From contig CAVQBJ010000002.1 in NCBI GenBank assembly GCA_963710725.1, forward strand, positions 372,001 through 436,000: a DNA stretch of 64,000 bases, read 5' to 3'. Made by a program: the position numbers and the translations under genes. The stretch's first letter is position 1. Each line of letters opens with the position of its first letter. This document shows positions 8,091 to 17,330 of the stretch, one piece after another. The notes beneath the pieces were generated by a model, which saw only the letters and a program-made list of their open reading frames with translations, did no database searches and had not been told where the DNA came from. The DNA is from CAVQBJ01 sp963710725. GTDB taxonomy: Bacteria; Actinomycetota; Thermoleophilia; Solirubrobacterales; Solirubrobacteraceae.

Positions 8091-9032
8091 CTACAGGCCG
8101 AAGCCGTAGCCGGTGCAGGGGGGCTGGAACGACGGGTCGTCTGGACCGAGCGCGTTCATGACATCGGCGAGGGCAGGACCGTCGAAGTTGATCGCCACGT
8201 GGCCGGTCGGGTCTGACGGACACTGCGACTGGATGAGGATGTTCTGGACGTTGGGGCCGGTGAGGAACGCGTTCGTGAACGGCGTCACCACCTCGTCGTG
8301 AGTGGTCTCGATCACCACGTACATCGGCCCGGGCACCGTGTCGCCGTCGGCGAAGAGGTGCGTCTCGAAGCGCGATCCGACCTCCTGCTGGGCGAGCGAG
8401 GGAGCATCGAGCGCCCTGAAGATCATGTTGGTCTTGCGCAGCAGACCCAGTTCGGCCAGCGTTGTGAAGAGGCCATCGACTGTGGTCCCGTGATTGCTGG
8501 GAGCGAGACCCACCAGCATGTGCACGAACGGCGCCCCGCCGAGGTACTTGATGTAGTAGTTGGGCATCATGCCCCCCTGCGAGTGCCCGACGATGTCCAC
8601 CTGGGATGCGTGCGTGGCCGTCAACACCTGCTGCACGAACTGTGCGAGTTGCCGAGCGGACTGCGGGATGGGACCGAGGCCATCGAAGGTGTCGTTGACC
8701 GAGCTGGCCGTCTCGCCGTAGTTGAGGGCAAACACGCAGTAGCCGGCGTTGGCCAGCATCGGCGACAGCTCGGGCCAGTCAAACCCCATGTCAAACGCGG
8801 TCTCGTGCACGAGGATCACCGGGAAGGGGTGCGCTGCGCTTGGCTGGCAACTCCAATCGTTCGCTCCCGCCACCGAGTCGGGGTCGAAGAGCAGGGCGAG
8901 CAGCGCGGTCCCGAAGTTGCCGACCGGGATCGCCTGCGCGCCGGCGCTCGGCGCCGCGAGCGCACCGATGCTGACGAGGGTGGCCGCCAGCGAGGCGGCC
9001 ACGGCAAACCGGCGGCGACCTCGTCGCCGCAT
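8091..9032 (-). CDS. Secreted triacylglycerol lipase/esterase (alpha/beta hydrolase)
   Basis: This is an exported alpha/beta hydrolase of the actinobacterial lipase class, expected to cleave acyl esters outside the membrane. A basic N-region (MRRRGRRR) and a hydrophobic core ending at SAGAQA form a signal peptide. The mature part has the nucleophile elbow VGHSQGG (Ser151), an Asp candidate in TTHDEVVTP and a His candidate in TGHVAIN. The usual oxyanion HG motif after the first strand reads VHETAF, so Gly is replaced by Glu77. I chose the start at 9032 for the signal peptide; an upstream start at 9071 adds 13 residues. It is monocistronic, with about 145 nt to the lower-strand neighbour. Confidence 0.87.
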   Translation of the reverse strand: MRRRGRRRFAVAASLAATLVSIGALAAPSAGAQAIPVGNFGTALLALLFDPDSVAGANDWSCQPSAAHPFPVILVHETAFDMGFDWPELSPMLANAGYCVFALNYGETASSVNDTFDGLGPIPQSARQLAQFVQQVLTATHASQVDIVGHSQGGMMPNYYIKYLGGAPFVHMLVGLAPSNHGTTVDGLFTTLAELGLLRKTNMIFRALDAPSLAQQEVGSRFETHLFADGDTVPGPMYVVIETTHDEVVTPFTNAFLTGPNVQNILIQSQCPSDPTGHVAINFDGPALADVMNALGPDDPSFQPPCTGYGFGL

Positions 9033-9244
9033 GACGCCCGTATACACGGCCCTCGACCTCCGCCCTCGCATCCCTCTCTCCGAGGCTCGACACCGCCTGC
9101 GCGGCGTCGCGGGGACAGCCTAGTCGGCGAGTGCGCTCGCTGGCAAGGGGCAAGCGATCTGCATACCCGGGGCCTCAGCCGCCGGTGATCCCGGGCCAGA
9201 AGCCGCACTGGTGGATCGCCCGAGCTGGGCTACGCTGAGCTTCG

Positions 9245-10006
9245 ATGGCGCAGCTGAGCGGCACCCGCGTCCTGGTGACCGGCGGCACGAGTGGCCTGGG
9301 ACGGGCGATGGCGCAAGCGCTCGCGCAGGCGGGCGCCCGGGTGGTTCTGACCGGCCGCGACCGGGAACGGGCGCGGGCCACGGCAGCGGAGCTGGGCGTC
9401 GGAGCGCAGGGCCTCGAGCTCGACGTCCGCGACGCCGGCTCGGTGTCGGCGGCGGTCGACTCCGCCTACGACCTACTCGGAGGCCTGGACGTACTCGTCA
9501 ACAACGCCGGGATCGGGATGCGGACGGTCAACCCGCGGTTCATGACCGATCCGCAGCCGTTCTGGGAGGTACCGCCCGCTGGCTTTCGCGACCTGCTGGA
9601 GACGAAGGCGACCGGGACGTTCCTGGTCGCCCGGGCGGTGGTGCCGCGAATGCTGACCGGCGGTGGCGGACGGGTGGTCACGATCTCGATGAGCGAGCAG
9701 ACGATGACCCGCCGCGGCTTCGTCCCGTATGGACCGTCCGGCGCCGCCGTGGAGGCCCTGGCGCGGGTGATGGCCGCCGACCTGGCCGACACGCCGATCA
9801 CCGCCAACATCCTGCTGCCCGGCGGGGCGACCGCCACCGGGATGATTCCCGACGAGATGCGAGATGAGCAGCGCGCCAACCTTCTCGAACCGGCGATCAT
9901 GGGACCGCCGATCGTCTGGCTGGCCTCTGCGGACGCCGCCGGAGTCCACGACGAGCGGATCGTCGCCCGCGACTTCGACGACTGGCTGGCGGCGCGTCGG
10001 GAATGA
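9245..10006 (+). CDS. Short-chain dehydrogenase/reductase-like protein, altered active site
   Basis: The 253-aa Rossmann protein has the nucleotide-binding TGGTSGLG motif near residue 12, NNAG at 86-89, the structural Ser region VTISMSEQ, and a Tyr in PYGPSG (Tyr162). In classical SDRs the Tyr is followed by xxxK, but here the Lys position is Gly166, so catalysis by the usual tetrad is doubtful. It may be a divergent subfamily or a non-catalytic NAD(P)-binding protein. It is monocistronic, on the plus strand, with no informative neighbours. Confidence 0.8.
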   Translation: MAQLSGTRVLVTGGTSGLGRAMAQALAQAGARVVLTGRDRERARATAAELGVGAQGLELDVRDAGSVSAAVDSAYDLLGGLDVLVNNAGIGMRTVNPRFMTDPQPFWEVPPAGFRDLLETKATGTFLVARAVVPRMLTGGGGRVVTISMSEQTMTRRGFVPYGPSGAAVEALARVMAADLADTPITANILLPGGATATGMIPDEMRDEQRANLLEPAIMGPPIVWLASADAAGVHDERIVARDFDDWLAARRE

Positions 10007-10113
10007 ACCTGTGAACGCGCGAGCGGGCTGAGTCGCTCGGACGGCTGTCGGCCACCGCGAGTCGAGCCGCGCGGCCGCTCAAGGTGCGGTTGCCGGTGGC
10101 GATATGTACGACC

Positions 10114-11457
10114 GTGCGATTGTTTCGCCGCGCACCTGTCAAGGCCGTATCGGGTCTCGCCTTGGTCGTCGCGATCGCCGCGGCGAGCGTCGCGATCGCC
10201 GCGCCGAGTTCGTCAGCACCCGTTGCGCACGCGACGGCCGGTGATTCGCTTGGCTCGCCTCCGGCCCTGGACGCGATCCCTGAATCGCGCTGCGCCCCGA
10301 TGCACATGACCGCGCACGTGATCGAGATCGGTCAGCAGGTCTTCGGCAGCGCCGAGCCGGCCGGCAAGGACGCGTGTGGCGGGGACATCAGCGGGACGGC
10401 ACCGACCTGGTCGTGGGACGACTTCCCCGGCCTCACGGCACAGCACTGCCAGGACGACACCGCGGGCTGCGAGTTCCGGGCGACCGGAGTGACGGGCCCG
10501 GTCGGCGGTCGCTACGTTCAGGGGTGCATCGACGGTAGCTCGTTCCAGGGCGCGTGGAACTCGTGCGATTACTACGCCGTGATCCCGCACTGCGCGGGGA
10601 ACCCCATCCTGACGCTTACGCACAAGCGCGTCGGCGGTGAGACGGTGGTCGACTTCGCCGGACATGGCTGGGATACGCAGTCCTGCGGGTCGGTCGCGAT
10701 CACCGCGGCGTCGATATTCGGGGGCCAGTCGATCGCCACCGAGGATGCATCCGACTTCAGCGGCTCGCTCGGTCCCCAGAGCGCCAAGAGCTGCGGCGTC
10801 GTGGTCACGGCGACGCAGCAGCCCAACCGGACGGTCAAGGCCGCGTACTCACGCGGAAAGCCGGTCGGGCTCTCGGTCGTCTACGCGAAGCCGGGCGTCA
10901 CACCCGATGGCCAGCCCCTGGACGCGGGCAACGTGCTGTGCCAGGACGACCTGCCGGCCGGCGTCTATGAGGACTACCTGCACGACCAGCTCAGCGAGAC
11001 TGACGTCGCCTCGATCGCCGGCACGCTCGGCCAGAAGCTGCTCGAGCTCTACGTCACCGAGAACGGGCACGACTACTACATGCTCGCCGACCCCTCCGGC
11101 CAGGTGCAGGTGGTCGGGCTCAGCCAGGAGAACGCCTCTCCCACCCTGCTCGAGCAGATCTTCGACCCGATCTGGACGGATCCCAGCGTGCAAACGGTGC
11201 AGAGCAGCACCGGCGATGTCGTTCTCAGCGGCCCCGTACGCGCGATCGCCGGGGTGTACAGCGTGCAGGGCAACCTCAGCCTTCAGAACGCCACGCTCTA
11301 TGTCCAAGGCAACCTCAACGTGAGCGGCAACATCAGCGGCCGAGGCTCGATCTTCGCCACCGGCTCGATCACGGCCGGCAGCGTGAACGAGCTGTGGGGG
11401 GCGGACGCTCCCGCGACCTACGGGCTCGTCGCGTTGGGCGCTCTCAATCTGCCCTAG
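10114..11457 (+). CDS. Secreted protein with repeat-like C-terminus, unknown function
   Basis: I do not recognise the family. The N-terminus is a signal peptide (RLFRRAPVKAVSG, then a hydrophobic Ala/Val core to about HATA). The mature region has many cysteines in its first 200 residues (CAPMHM, CGG, CQDD, CEF, CIDG, CDYY, CAGN, CGS), suggesting a disulfide-rich extracellular domain. The last 75 residues form short Val/Asn/Ser-rich turns such as VQGNLSLQNATLYVQGNL and NVSGNISGRGSIFATGS, as in beta-helical or polymer-forming domains. Start choice is uncertain: GTG at 10114 gives a compact signal peptide, GTG at 10084 adds ten residues. A decayed copy of its 3' end lies at 13320-13409, beyond the next gene. 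Confidence 0.72.
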   Translation: MRLFRRAPVKAVSGLALVVAIAAASVAIAAPSSSAPVAHATAGDSLGSPPALDAIPESRCAPMHMTAHVIEIGQQVFGSAEPAGKDACGGDISGTAPTWSWDDFPGLTAQHCQDDTAGCEFRATGVTGPVGGRYVQGCIDGSSFQGAWNSCDYYAVIPHCAGNPILTLTHKRVGGETVVDFAGHGWDTQSCGSVAITAASIFGGQSIATEDASDFSGSLGPQSAKSCGVVVTATQQPNRTVKAAYSRGKPVGLSVVYAKPGVTPDGQPLDAGNVLCQDDLPAGVYEDYLHDQLSETDVASIAGTLGQKLLELYVTENGHDYYMLADPSGQVQVVGLSQENASPTLLEQIFDPIWTDPSVQTVQSSTGDVVLSGPVRAIAGVYSVQGNLSLQNATLYVQGNLNVSGNISGRGSIFATGSITAGSVNELWGADAPATYGLVALGALNLP

Positions 11458-11665
11458 AAGCCTCGGGGGGGAGCCTGCCCTCGAAGCTACTGGCGGCTCG
11501 CCGCGGGCGCCGACGACGGGCGAGCGTCCTGGATGCAGCGCCGTCAGGTCGCCGTCGAGACCGCGAACGTAGAAGGCCAGCGCAGACGCAACATCCGTCC
11601 AGCGCCATCACGGCCACCGCGCGCGGCGCCGATTGGTTCTCCGTGGCTCACGGCACGGTGAGACG

Positions 11666-13294
<1,629 letters not shown>

Positions 13295-13319
13295 CCGCGA
13301 CCCCACTCGGCTCCCAGAC

Positions 13320-13409
13320 TCTGGACCGATCCCAGCGTGCAGACGATTCAGAACAGCACCTCCACGGACGTATGAGCTCGTCGCAGTCGGCGCCCTCAAC
13401 CTCCCTTAG
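13320..13409 (+). pseudogene. Decayed duplicate of the 3' end of the secreted gene at 10114-11457
   Basis: Bases from 13320 match those from 11171 (36 of 41 identical by eye) and encode WTDPSVQTIQNST, against WTDPSVQTVQSST in the intact gene. After a stop and a frame change the segment ends TYELVAVGALNLP followed by TAG, against TYGLVALGALNLP plus TAG at the end of the intact gene. About 65 codons between the two blocks are missing. This is a remnant of a second copy of the gene, now separated from the first by the GGDEF/HD-GYP gene. Its last bases touch the grpB-like stop. Confidence 0.8.
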
Positions 13410-13930
13410 GCGCCGGAGCCGAGGCCTCGCTCGCTGGTTGCGCTCATTCCTCGGAGGACCTGTTCCACGAAGTCGCCCTTGACCGCCGTGTAGGTCGCGT
13501 AGTCGGTGCCGTCGAGTCGCTGTTTGAGAGCGTTGTATCGCCGCAGCAGATCCGGATCTGCGATCAGGGCGTCGCGGAACGGCGCAAAGAGGGCATCGTC
13601 GGCCGAGGCAGCAGTGACCAACTGGACGCCAACCTCCGGATGGGCCTCCGCCGGATCGATGAAACTCGCGAGGGTCGAGGTCCAGTTCTGCGGTTGGTGA
13701 ATTGTGTATTCGTCCTCGAGCACGACCAGTGACGGGGCGAACTCGTCCTCTTGAACCCGGACGAGGATGTCCAGGTCGCCCTTGGTCAGCGCGCCAGGAA
13801 CCGCGGTGGCCCCGACGTGCTCAATCTCGGCAGTCGGAAGAAGCCTTGTGAGACGCTCGGTCTGCCGCTGCAGTGCGTCGAGCACCTGGTCTTGCGTATC
13901 GGCGGCCGGTCGGATTCGTATCGGTGCCAT
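13406..13930 (-). CDS. GrpB-like (UPF0157) nucleotidyltransferase-fold protein
   Basis: The 174-aa protein matches the GrpB/UPF0157 pattern. IEHVGATAVPGALTKGDLDI is the nucleotidyltransferase-like GS/D region near residues 35-55, and the C-terminus has RYNALKQRL and YTAVKGDFVEQVL. Members belong to the nucleotidyltransferase superfamily; a physiological reaction is not established. I start at ATG 13930 (MAPIRIRP) because the longer frame to 14074 is low-complexity and overlaps the divergent GNAT gene. About 65 nt separate the two divergent starts, which probably share a promoter region. Confidence 0.82.
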   Translation of the reverse strand: MAPIRIRPAADTQDQVLDALQRQTERLTRLLPTAEIEHVGATAVPGALTKGDLDILVRVQEDEFAPSLVVLEDEYTIHQPQNWTSTLASFIDPAEAHPEVGVQLVTAASADDALFAPFRDALIADPDLLRRYNALKQRLDGTDYATYTAVKGDFVEQVLRGMSATSERGLGSGA

Positions 13931-13995
13931 CCCGGCGTGATGGTACGAGGCGACATGCCGGCGAGGATGGCGATCGTGGTGCAAGCTGTCGGTTG

Positions 13996-14505
13996 ATGCG
14001 ACGCATGGCGATACGGATCCGGCCAGGCGACGAGCGCGATGAGGGAGTCGTCCTCGCGCTGTTCGACGAGGCAATCGCGTGGCTTGTCGCCCGGGGGCAG
14101 ACCGGGCAGTGGGGGGCGGTGCCGTTCTCGCAGCGGGAGGACGCCCGGGACCGGGTGCATCGGTTCGCCCTCGGCGGCGGGCTGCGCATCGGCGAGTCGG
14201 ACGGCAGCGCGGTGGCCGCTCTAGCCGTCGGGGAGGCGCCGGCGTACGCGACCGAGCTCGCGGCGCCTGAGCTCTACATCACCCTGCTGCTGACGTCACG
14301 GCGTCTGGCCGGACGCGACATCGGCAGCGCGCTCGTGCGCGAGGCGGTCGGGCTGGCGCGCCGCCGAGGCGCAGTCGTGGTGCGGGTGGACTGCTGGGCG
14401 GGTGCCCCGGGTCTGATCGCGTGGTACGAGCGCCAGGGCTTCACGCGCTGCGGTTCGTTCGAGCAGAACGGTTGGATCGGCCAGATCTTCGAGATGAACC
14501 TGTAG
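13996..14505 (+). CDS. GNAT-family N-acetyltransferase
   Basis: The 169-aa protein shows the GNAT fold order: an N-terminal IRIRPGDERDEGVV strand-helix, LYITLLLTSRRLAGRDIGSA as the acetyl-CoA-binding strand and loop, VVRVDCWAGAPGLIAWYERQ, then GFTRCGSF typical of the final motif. The acceptor is unknown. ATG 13996 is the first good start; ATG 14005 is equally possible. A perfect 15-bp hairpin lies 33 nt after the stop. Divergent from the GrpB-like gene. Confidence 0.87.
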   Translation: MRRMAIRIRPGDERDEGVVLALFDEAIAWLVARGQTGQWGAVPFSQREDARDRVHRFALGGGLRIGESDGSAVAALAVGEAPAYATELAAPELYITLLLTSRRLAGRDIGSALVREAVGLARRRGAVVVRVDCWAGAPGLIAWYERQGFTRCGSFEQNGWIGQIFEMNL

Positions 14506-14537
14506 GGAGTTTGCCTTGACGGCCGACTCGATCGTCT

Positions 14538-14573
14538 GCCAGGATGGCCGCGTTCGAGCGCGGCCATCCTGGC
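14538..14573 (+). terminator. Hairpin terminator candidate after the GNAT gene
   Basis: A perfect 15-bp inverted repeat (arm gccaggatggccgcg) with a 6-nt loop lies between the GNAT stop and the secreted gene. There is no T tract, as is common for high-GC terminators. It is well upstream of the next ribosome site, so it could also shape that gene's leader. Confidence 0.6.
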
Positions 14574-14602
14574 CAACCGCAACCGATTCGGAGGCGATCT
14601 TG

Positions 14603-15064
14603 GTGAACCGCATCTCCGTCCTGTTCGTCGGAGCGATCCTGGCGGCCGGATCGGTGGGAGCGTCTGCCACAGCAGGCGCGGCGCCCAGTCCGGCGGGCCA
14701 GTCGCTGTTCAGCACCGTGATGCTGAAGAACACGAGTGCCGGAAAGATTCTCGTCAACACCTCTGGATCGATCCTTTACGAGTTCACCAAGGACTCCAGG
14801 AACACCGACAAGTGCGCGAACATCAGCGGCTGCACGTCGACGTGGGTTCCTCAGCCGGTCCAGGGCACGCCCACAGCCGGCCCGGGTGTCCATGCGTCGC
14901 TGCTGAAGTCGATCCCGATGTCCGGTGGCGGCCGTCAGGTCACGTACGCCGGTCATCCGCTGTACATCTACGCGGCAGCTCCGAAAGACACCGAATACAT
15001 CGGCGCCAGCCAGTTTGGCGGTCGCTGGTACGCGCTCGGCGCCAAGGGGCTGGCGGTGAAGTAG
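14603..15064 (+). CDS. Secreted protein of the PF03640 (Lipoprotein_15) repeat type
   Basis: The 153-aa exported protein has two copies of the YxF/Y...D-type motif of this family: GSILYEFTKDSRNTDKC with CTSTWVPQ, and GHPLYIYAAAPKDTEYIGA with RWYALGAKG. The signal peptide runs from VNRISVLFVGAILAAGS to about AGAAP. There is no lipobox Cys, so it is probably released rather than lipid-anchored. I chose GTG 14603 because GGAGG at 14590-14594 has ideal spacing; the longer frame to 14516 would run through the hairpin. Function of the family is unknown. Confidence 0.83.
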   Translation: MNRISVLFVGAILAAGSVGASATAGAAPSPAGQSLFSTVMLKNTSAGKILVNTSGSILYEFTKDSRNTDKCANISGCTSTWVPQPVQGTPTAGPGVHASLLKSIPMSGGGRQVTYAGHPLYIYAAAPKDTEYIGASQFGGRWYALGAKGLAVK

Positions 15065-15072
15065 CGGCGGAC

Positions 15073-15093
15073 CGTTCGCGATCTCTGCGAACG
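15073..15093 (+). terminator. Small hairpin after the PF03640-type gene
   Basis: Arms cgttcgc and gcgaacg (7 bp) with a 7-nt loop begin 9 nt after the stop codon. There is no T tract. Likely a weak terminator. Confidence 0.4.
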
Positions 15094-15127
15094 TGGCTCC
15101 TGCCGCGACCGGGCATCAGCCGGGGGC

Positions 15128-15201
15128 GTGACAACCGCTACGAGCGGCTCGCGGTGGGCGCTGTAGAAAGGCGAGCGTCCTGGATCGTGACAACCGCTAC
15201 G
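15128..15201. repeat. 15-bp direct repeat pair
   Basis: The sequence gtgacaaccgctacg occurs at 15128-15142 and again at 15187-15201, 59 nt apart, in non-coding DNA. Purpose unknown; it could be a protein-binding pair or a duplication scar. Confidence 0.6.
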
Positions 15202-15433
15202 CGGTCCTCCGCCTCGATGTTCGAACGCTCGATAATGACGGTTATGTAGACCAGTAAGTGCGTTGGACGTCTGCCGTCCCGGGTTTGGTTGTGGCTCTCA
15301 GCGGTCCAGGGTTCTGCTTCGGGCCCGGCTTTCGCAGGGTGCCGCGCGGTCCGGCCCCAAATTCCACTTCGGCCGAGTGCGAGCCGGGCCGACGAAGCGA
15401 ACTGGGGCGCCTTCGGCGAGATGAAGCATCGGC

Positions 15434-15460
15434 GCATCATGCATAGTGATGCTATGATGC
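15434..15460 (+). promoter_or_regulatory. Probable vapBC promoter/operator with leaderless start
   Basis: Inverted arms gcatcat (15434-15440) and atgatgc (15454-15460) flank an inner atag/ctat pair, a pattern expected for antitoxin autorepression. The right arm contains TATGAT (15453-15458), a good -10 box. A start site about 7 nt further falls on the GTG of vapB at 15465, and no ribosome site is visible, so the transcript may be leaderless. Confidence 0.5.
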
Positions 15461-15464
15461 ACGA

Positions 15465-15719
15465 GTGCGAACGACGATCACTCTCGATCCCGAAACGCGA
15501 CTGCTCGTCGAGCGGGCGATGCGGGAGCGCGGCCTGTCGTTCAAGGACGCCGTGAACGAGGCGATCCGCGCCGGTCTCAGCCCCGGGCAGCCCGGCGACG
15601 GCGTCTACACCACGCCGCGCAGGCTCGGCACGCCGCGAGTGGACCTTGTGAAGGCGCTCAGCCTCGCCGGCGACCTCGAGGACGACGTCCTCGCGCGCCG
15701 GCTGACCGAAGGCCGCTGA
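15465..15719 (+). CDS. vapB: VapB-type antitoxin (ribbon-helix-helix)
   Basis: The 84-aa protein opens with RTTITLDPETRLLVERAMRE, a ribbon-helix-helix DNA-binding start, followed by FKDAVNEAIRAGL. A flexible tail that would bind and block the toxin follows (LEDDVLARRLTEG). It lies 6 nt before the PIN-domain toxin gene, the normal antitoxin-first order. It probably represses its own promoter through the palindrome just upstream. Confidence 0.87.
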   Translation: MRTTITLDPETRLLVERAMRERGLSFKDAVNEAIRAGLSPGQPGDGVYTTPRRLGTPRVDLVKALSLAGDLEDDVLARRLTEGR

Positions 15720-15725
15720 CAACCG

Positions 15726-16151
15726 ATGGTGGTCGTGGACGCCAACGTGCTGCTATACGCGGTGGACAGCGCGAGCGCGCACCACGATGACGCGCGCACG
15801 TGGCTGGATATGTCGCTCGGCGGAACCGAAGCGATCGGCCTGGCGTGGGTCGCACTGCTGGCCTTCATCCGAATCGGGACGAACGCTTCTATTTTCCCGC
15901 ACCCAATGACTGCCGATGAGGCAACCGGCCAGGTCGAAGCGTGGCTGTCAGCGCCGGCCGCGGTGGTCGCCCACCCCACCCCCAGGCACGCCAGTCTCCT
16001 CTGCGGCCTGCTGAGAGACACCGGCACGGGCGGCAACCTAACGACCGACGCGCACCTCGCCGCGCTGGCGGTCGAGCATGGCGCCGACGTCGTGTCCTAC
16101 GATCGCGACTTCGCGCGATTCCCCGGCGTAAGACATCGCCTCCCGGGCTGA
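15726..16151 (+). CDS. vapC: VapC-type PIN-domain toxin
   Basis: VapC toxins are Mg-dependent ribonucleases that cut tRNA or rRNA when freed from VapB. The 141-aa protein has the PIN acidic residues: Asp5 in VVVDANVLLY, Asp108 in LTTDAHLAALA, and Asp126/Asp128 in SYDRDFARFPGV. The second acidic position in the middle helix is not obvious (LLAFIRIGT). Coupled to vapB with a 6-nt gap. The target RNA cannot be predicted. Confidence 0.9.
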   Translation: MVVVDANVLLYAVDSASAHHDDARTWLDMSLGGTEAIGLAWVALLAFIRIGTNASIFPHPMTADEATGQVEAWLSAPAAVVAHPTPRHASLLCGLLRDTGTGGNLTTDAHLAALAVEHGADVVSYDRDFARFPGVRHRLPG

Positions 16152-16193
16152 GCCGCTGCCTGCAGCGTCGGCCCGTCGTCTCGGCGAATCAGA

Positions 16194-16778
16194 CTACGGT
16201 CCGGAGACCAGGGTCAGGGTCCACGTCGACGTGTACGGGGTGCCGGCGCCGCCGGCCCACGCGTTCGCGGGGATCGCCAGCGTCCATGTGGGAGTGATCG
16301 TCTGGTTGCCCATGCCCGTGTTGGCGGCGGCGTTGAACAGCTTGGTCGCCGTCGGTGCGCTCGTGGCCGCGGGTAGCGTGTAGGCATAGGAGATGCCGTT
16401 CGTGGCCAGCGTGCAGGACGACGACGCGTCGCACGAGTCGGCCGGAGCCGAGGCGATCGTCGTGGCGGTCGTCGGCAGCGTGTGCGCGCCGGCGGTGAAC
16501 GTCGTCGACGTCGCCTGAATGTTCCAACCGGCGTTCGTGCCGGTGGCGTCGCTGACGTCGAAGGCCTGCGTCTGCGTCTGCGTCTGGTCGGTTCCGTTCA
16601 GCGTCGTCGCCGGGAAGGTGACGTTGGCCGGGGTGCTGTTGATGAAGGCGAGCGTCCCGGTATTGATCTGCTCGCTCGCAGTCGTGGCCCCTGCGGGGGC
16701 CACGGACCCGAGCAGCAACGCGACACACGCCAGGGTCGGTACTGCCCCTCTTGCGATCCTCGAGTGTCGCTGCGTCAT
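16194..16778 (-). CDS. Small secreted WxL-like surface protein
   Basis: The 194-aa protein has a signal peptide (MTQRHSRIARG, then a hydrophobic stretch to APAGATT). The mature part is a WxL-like domain: LNGTDQTQ, then AGWNIQATSTTFTAGAHTLP, a Cys pair in DSCDASSSC, and a C-terminus with two WxL motifs, TPTWTLAIPANAW and TSTWTLTLVSGP. In Firmicutes WxL domains bind the cell-wall surface non-covalently; the same is inferred here. The domain is shared, motif for motif, with the C-terminus of the divergent protein at 17331-20627. Longer frames upstream lack support. Confidence 0.78.
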   Translation of the reverse strand: MTQRHSRIARGAVPTLACVALLLGSVAPAGATTASEQINTGTLAFINSTPANVTFPATTLNGTDQTQTQTQAFDVSDATGTNAGWNIQATSTTFTAGAHTLPTTATTIASAPADSCDASSSCTLATNGISYAYTLPAATSAPTATKLFNAAANTGMGNQTITPTWTLAIPANAWAGGAGTPYTSTWTLTLVSGP

Positions 16779-17330
16779 GTCCTCGTCCCATCCCCGTGTG
16801 CGCAGATGCCGCGTTGCGGATCCCGCCAGGAGCCTGCCTTCTGACGGTTCGGACTTGTCGTCGACACATACGGCTGCCTGGCCAAGCCATCGGAGCCCGA
16901 ATTCGACGATCGGTGGGTCGAACACCCGTCCCGCCGAGGCGCTCGAGCTCGGGCGCGTCCCCCGAGAGCAGCCGTCCGAGGAACAGGCCTACCCCCCCGA
17001 CGAGCCCGATCAGCAGCCTTTGCGGGCCCGCGAACTCTGGCGAGGAGGTTAGGTCGGACGTCCACCCACGTCCGCGCGGGCTCATGGCGCGAGTGCGAAT
17101 GCCGATGCAACACCTGACGAGACAACGACCGACGTGCGTTGGCGGAGGGACGAAGCAACTGTACGGGTAAAGGCGGGAGACGCAGCAATGTACGGGCACA
17201 TCCGCGGTGAATGCACACGACGCCGCGACCGGCCGCGCCCGCACCGCTCGAGCCCGGCTCGCAGCACCGCCGATCATGCTCTCGATCGTCTGCGGTCCCT
17301 GACGGCCGTTCGATGGGTTACGACACTCGC
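16779..17330. other. 552-nt region between divergent WxL-like genes
   Basis: No gene is convincing here. Several overlapping open frames exist on both strands; one minus-strand frame has a short hydrophobic run (about 16955-17040) but no start with a ribosome site. The region probably holds the two divergent promoters. I could not place -10/-35 boxes with confidence. Confidence 0.5.

Larger units (their letters stand above)
15065..15464. other. 400-nt intergenic region before vapB
   Basis: No convincing gene in either strand; the open frames here are short and without ribosome sites. It holds a small hairpin just after the upstream gene, a 15-bp direct repeat and the vapBC control region at its 3' end. 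Confidence 0.6.

Noticed and set aside
16189..17277. 362-aa minus-strand open frame over the WxL-like gene
   Set aside because: It shadows the WxL-like gene. A short hydrophobic stretch near 16955-17040 was considered as a separate small gene but has no supported start.
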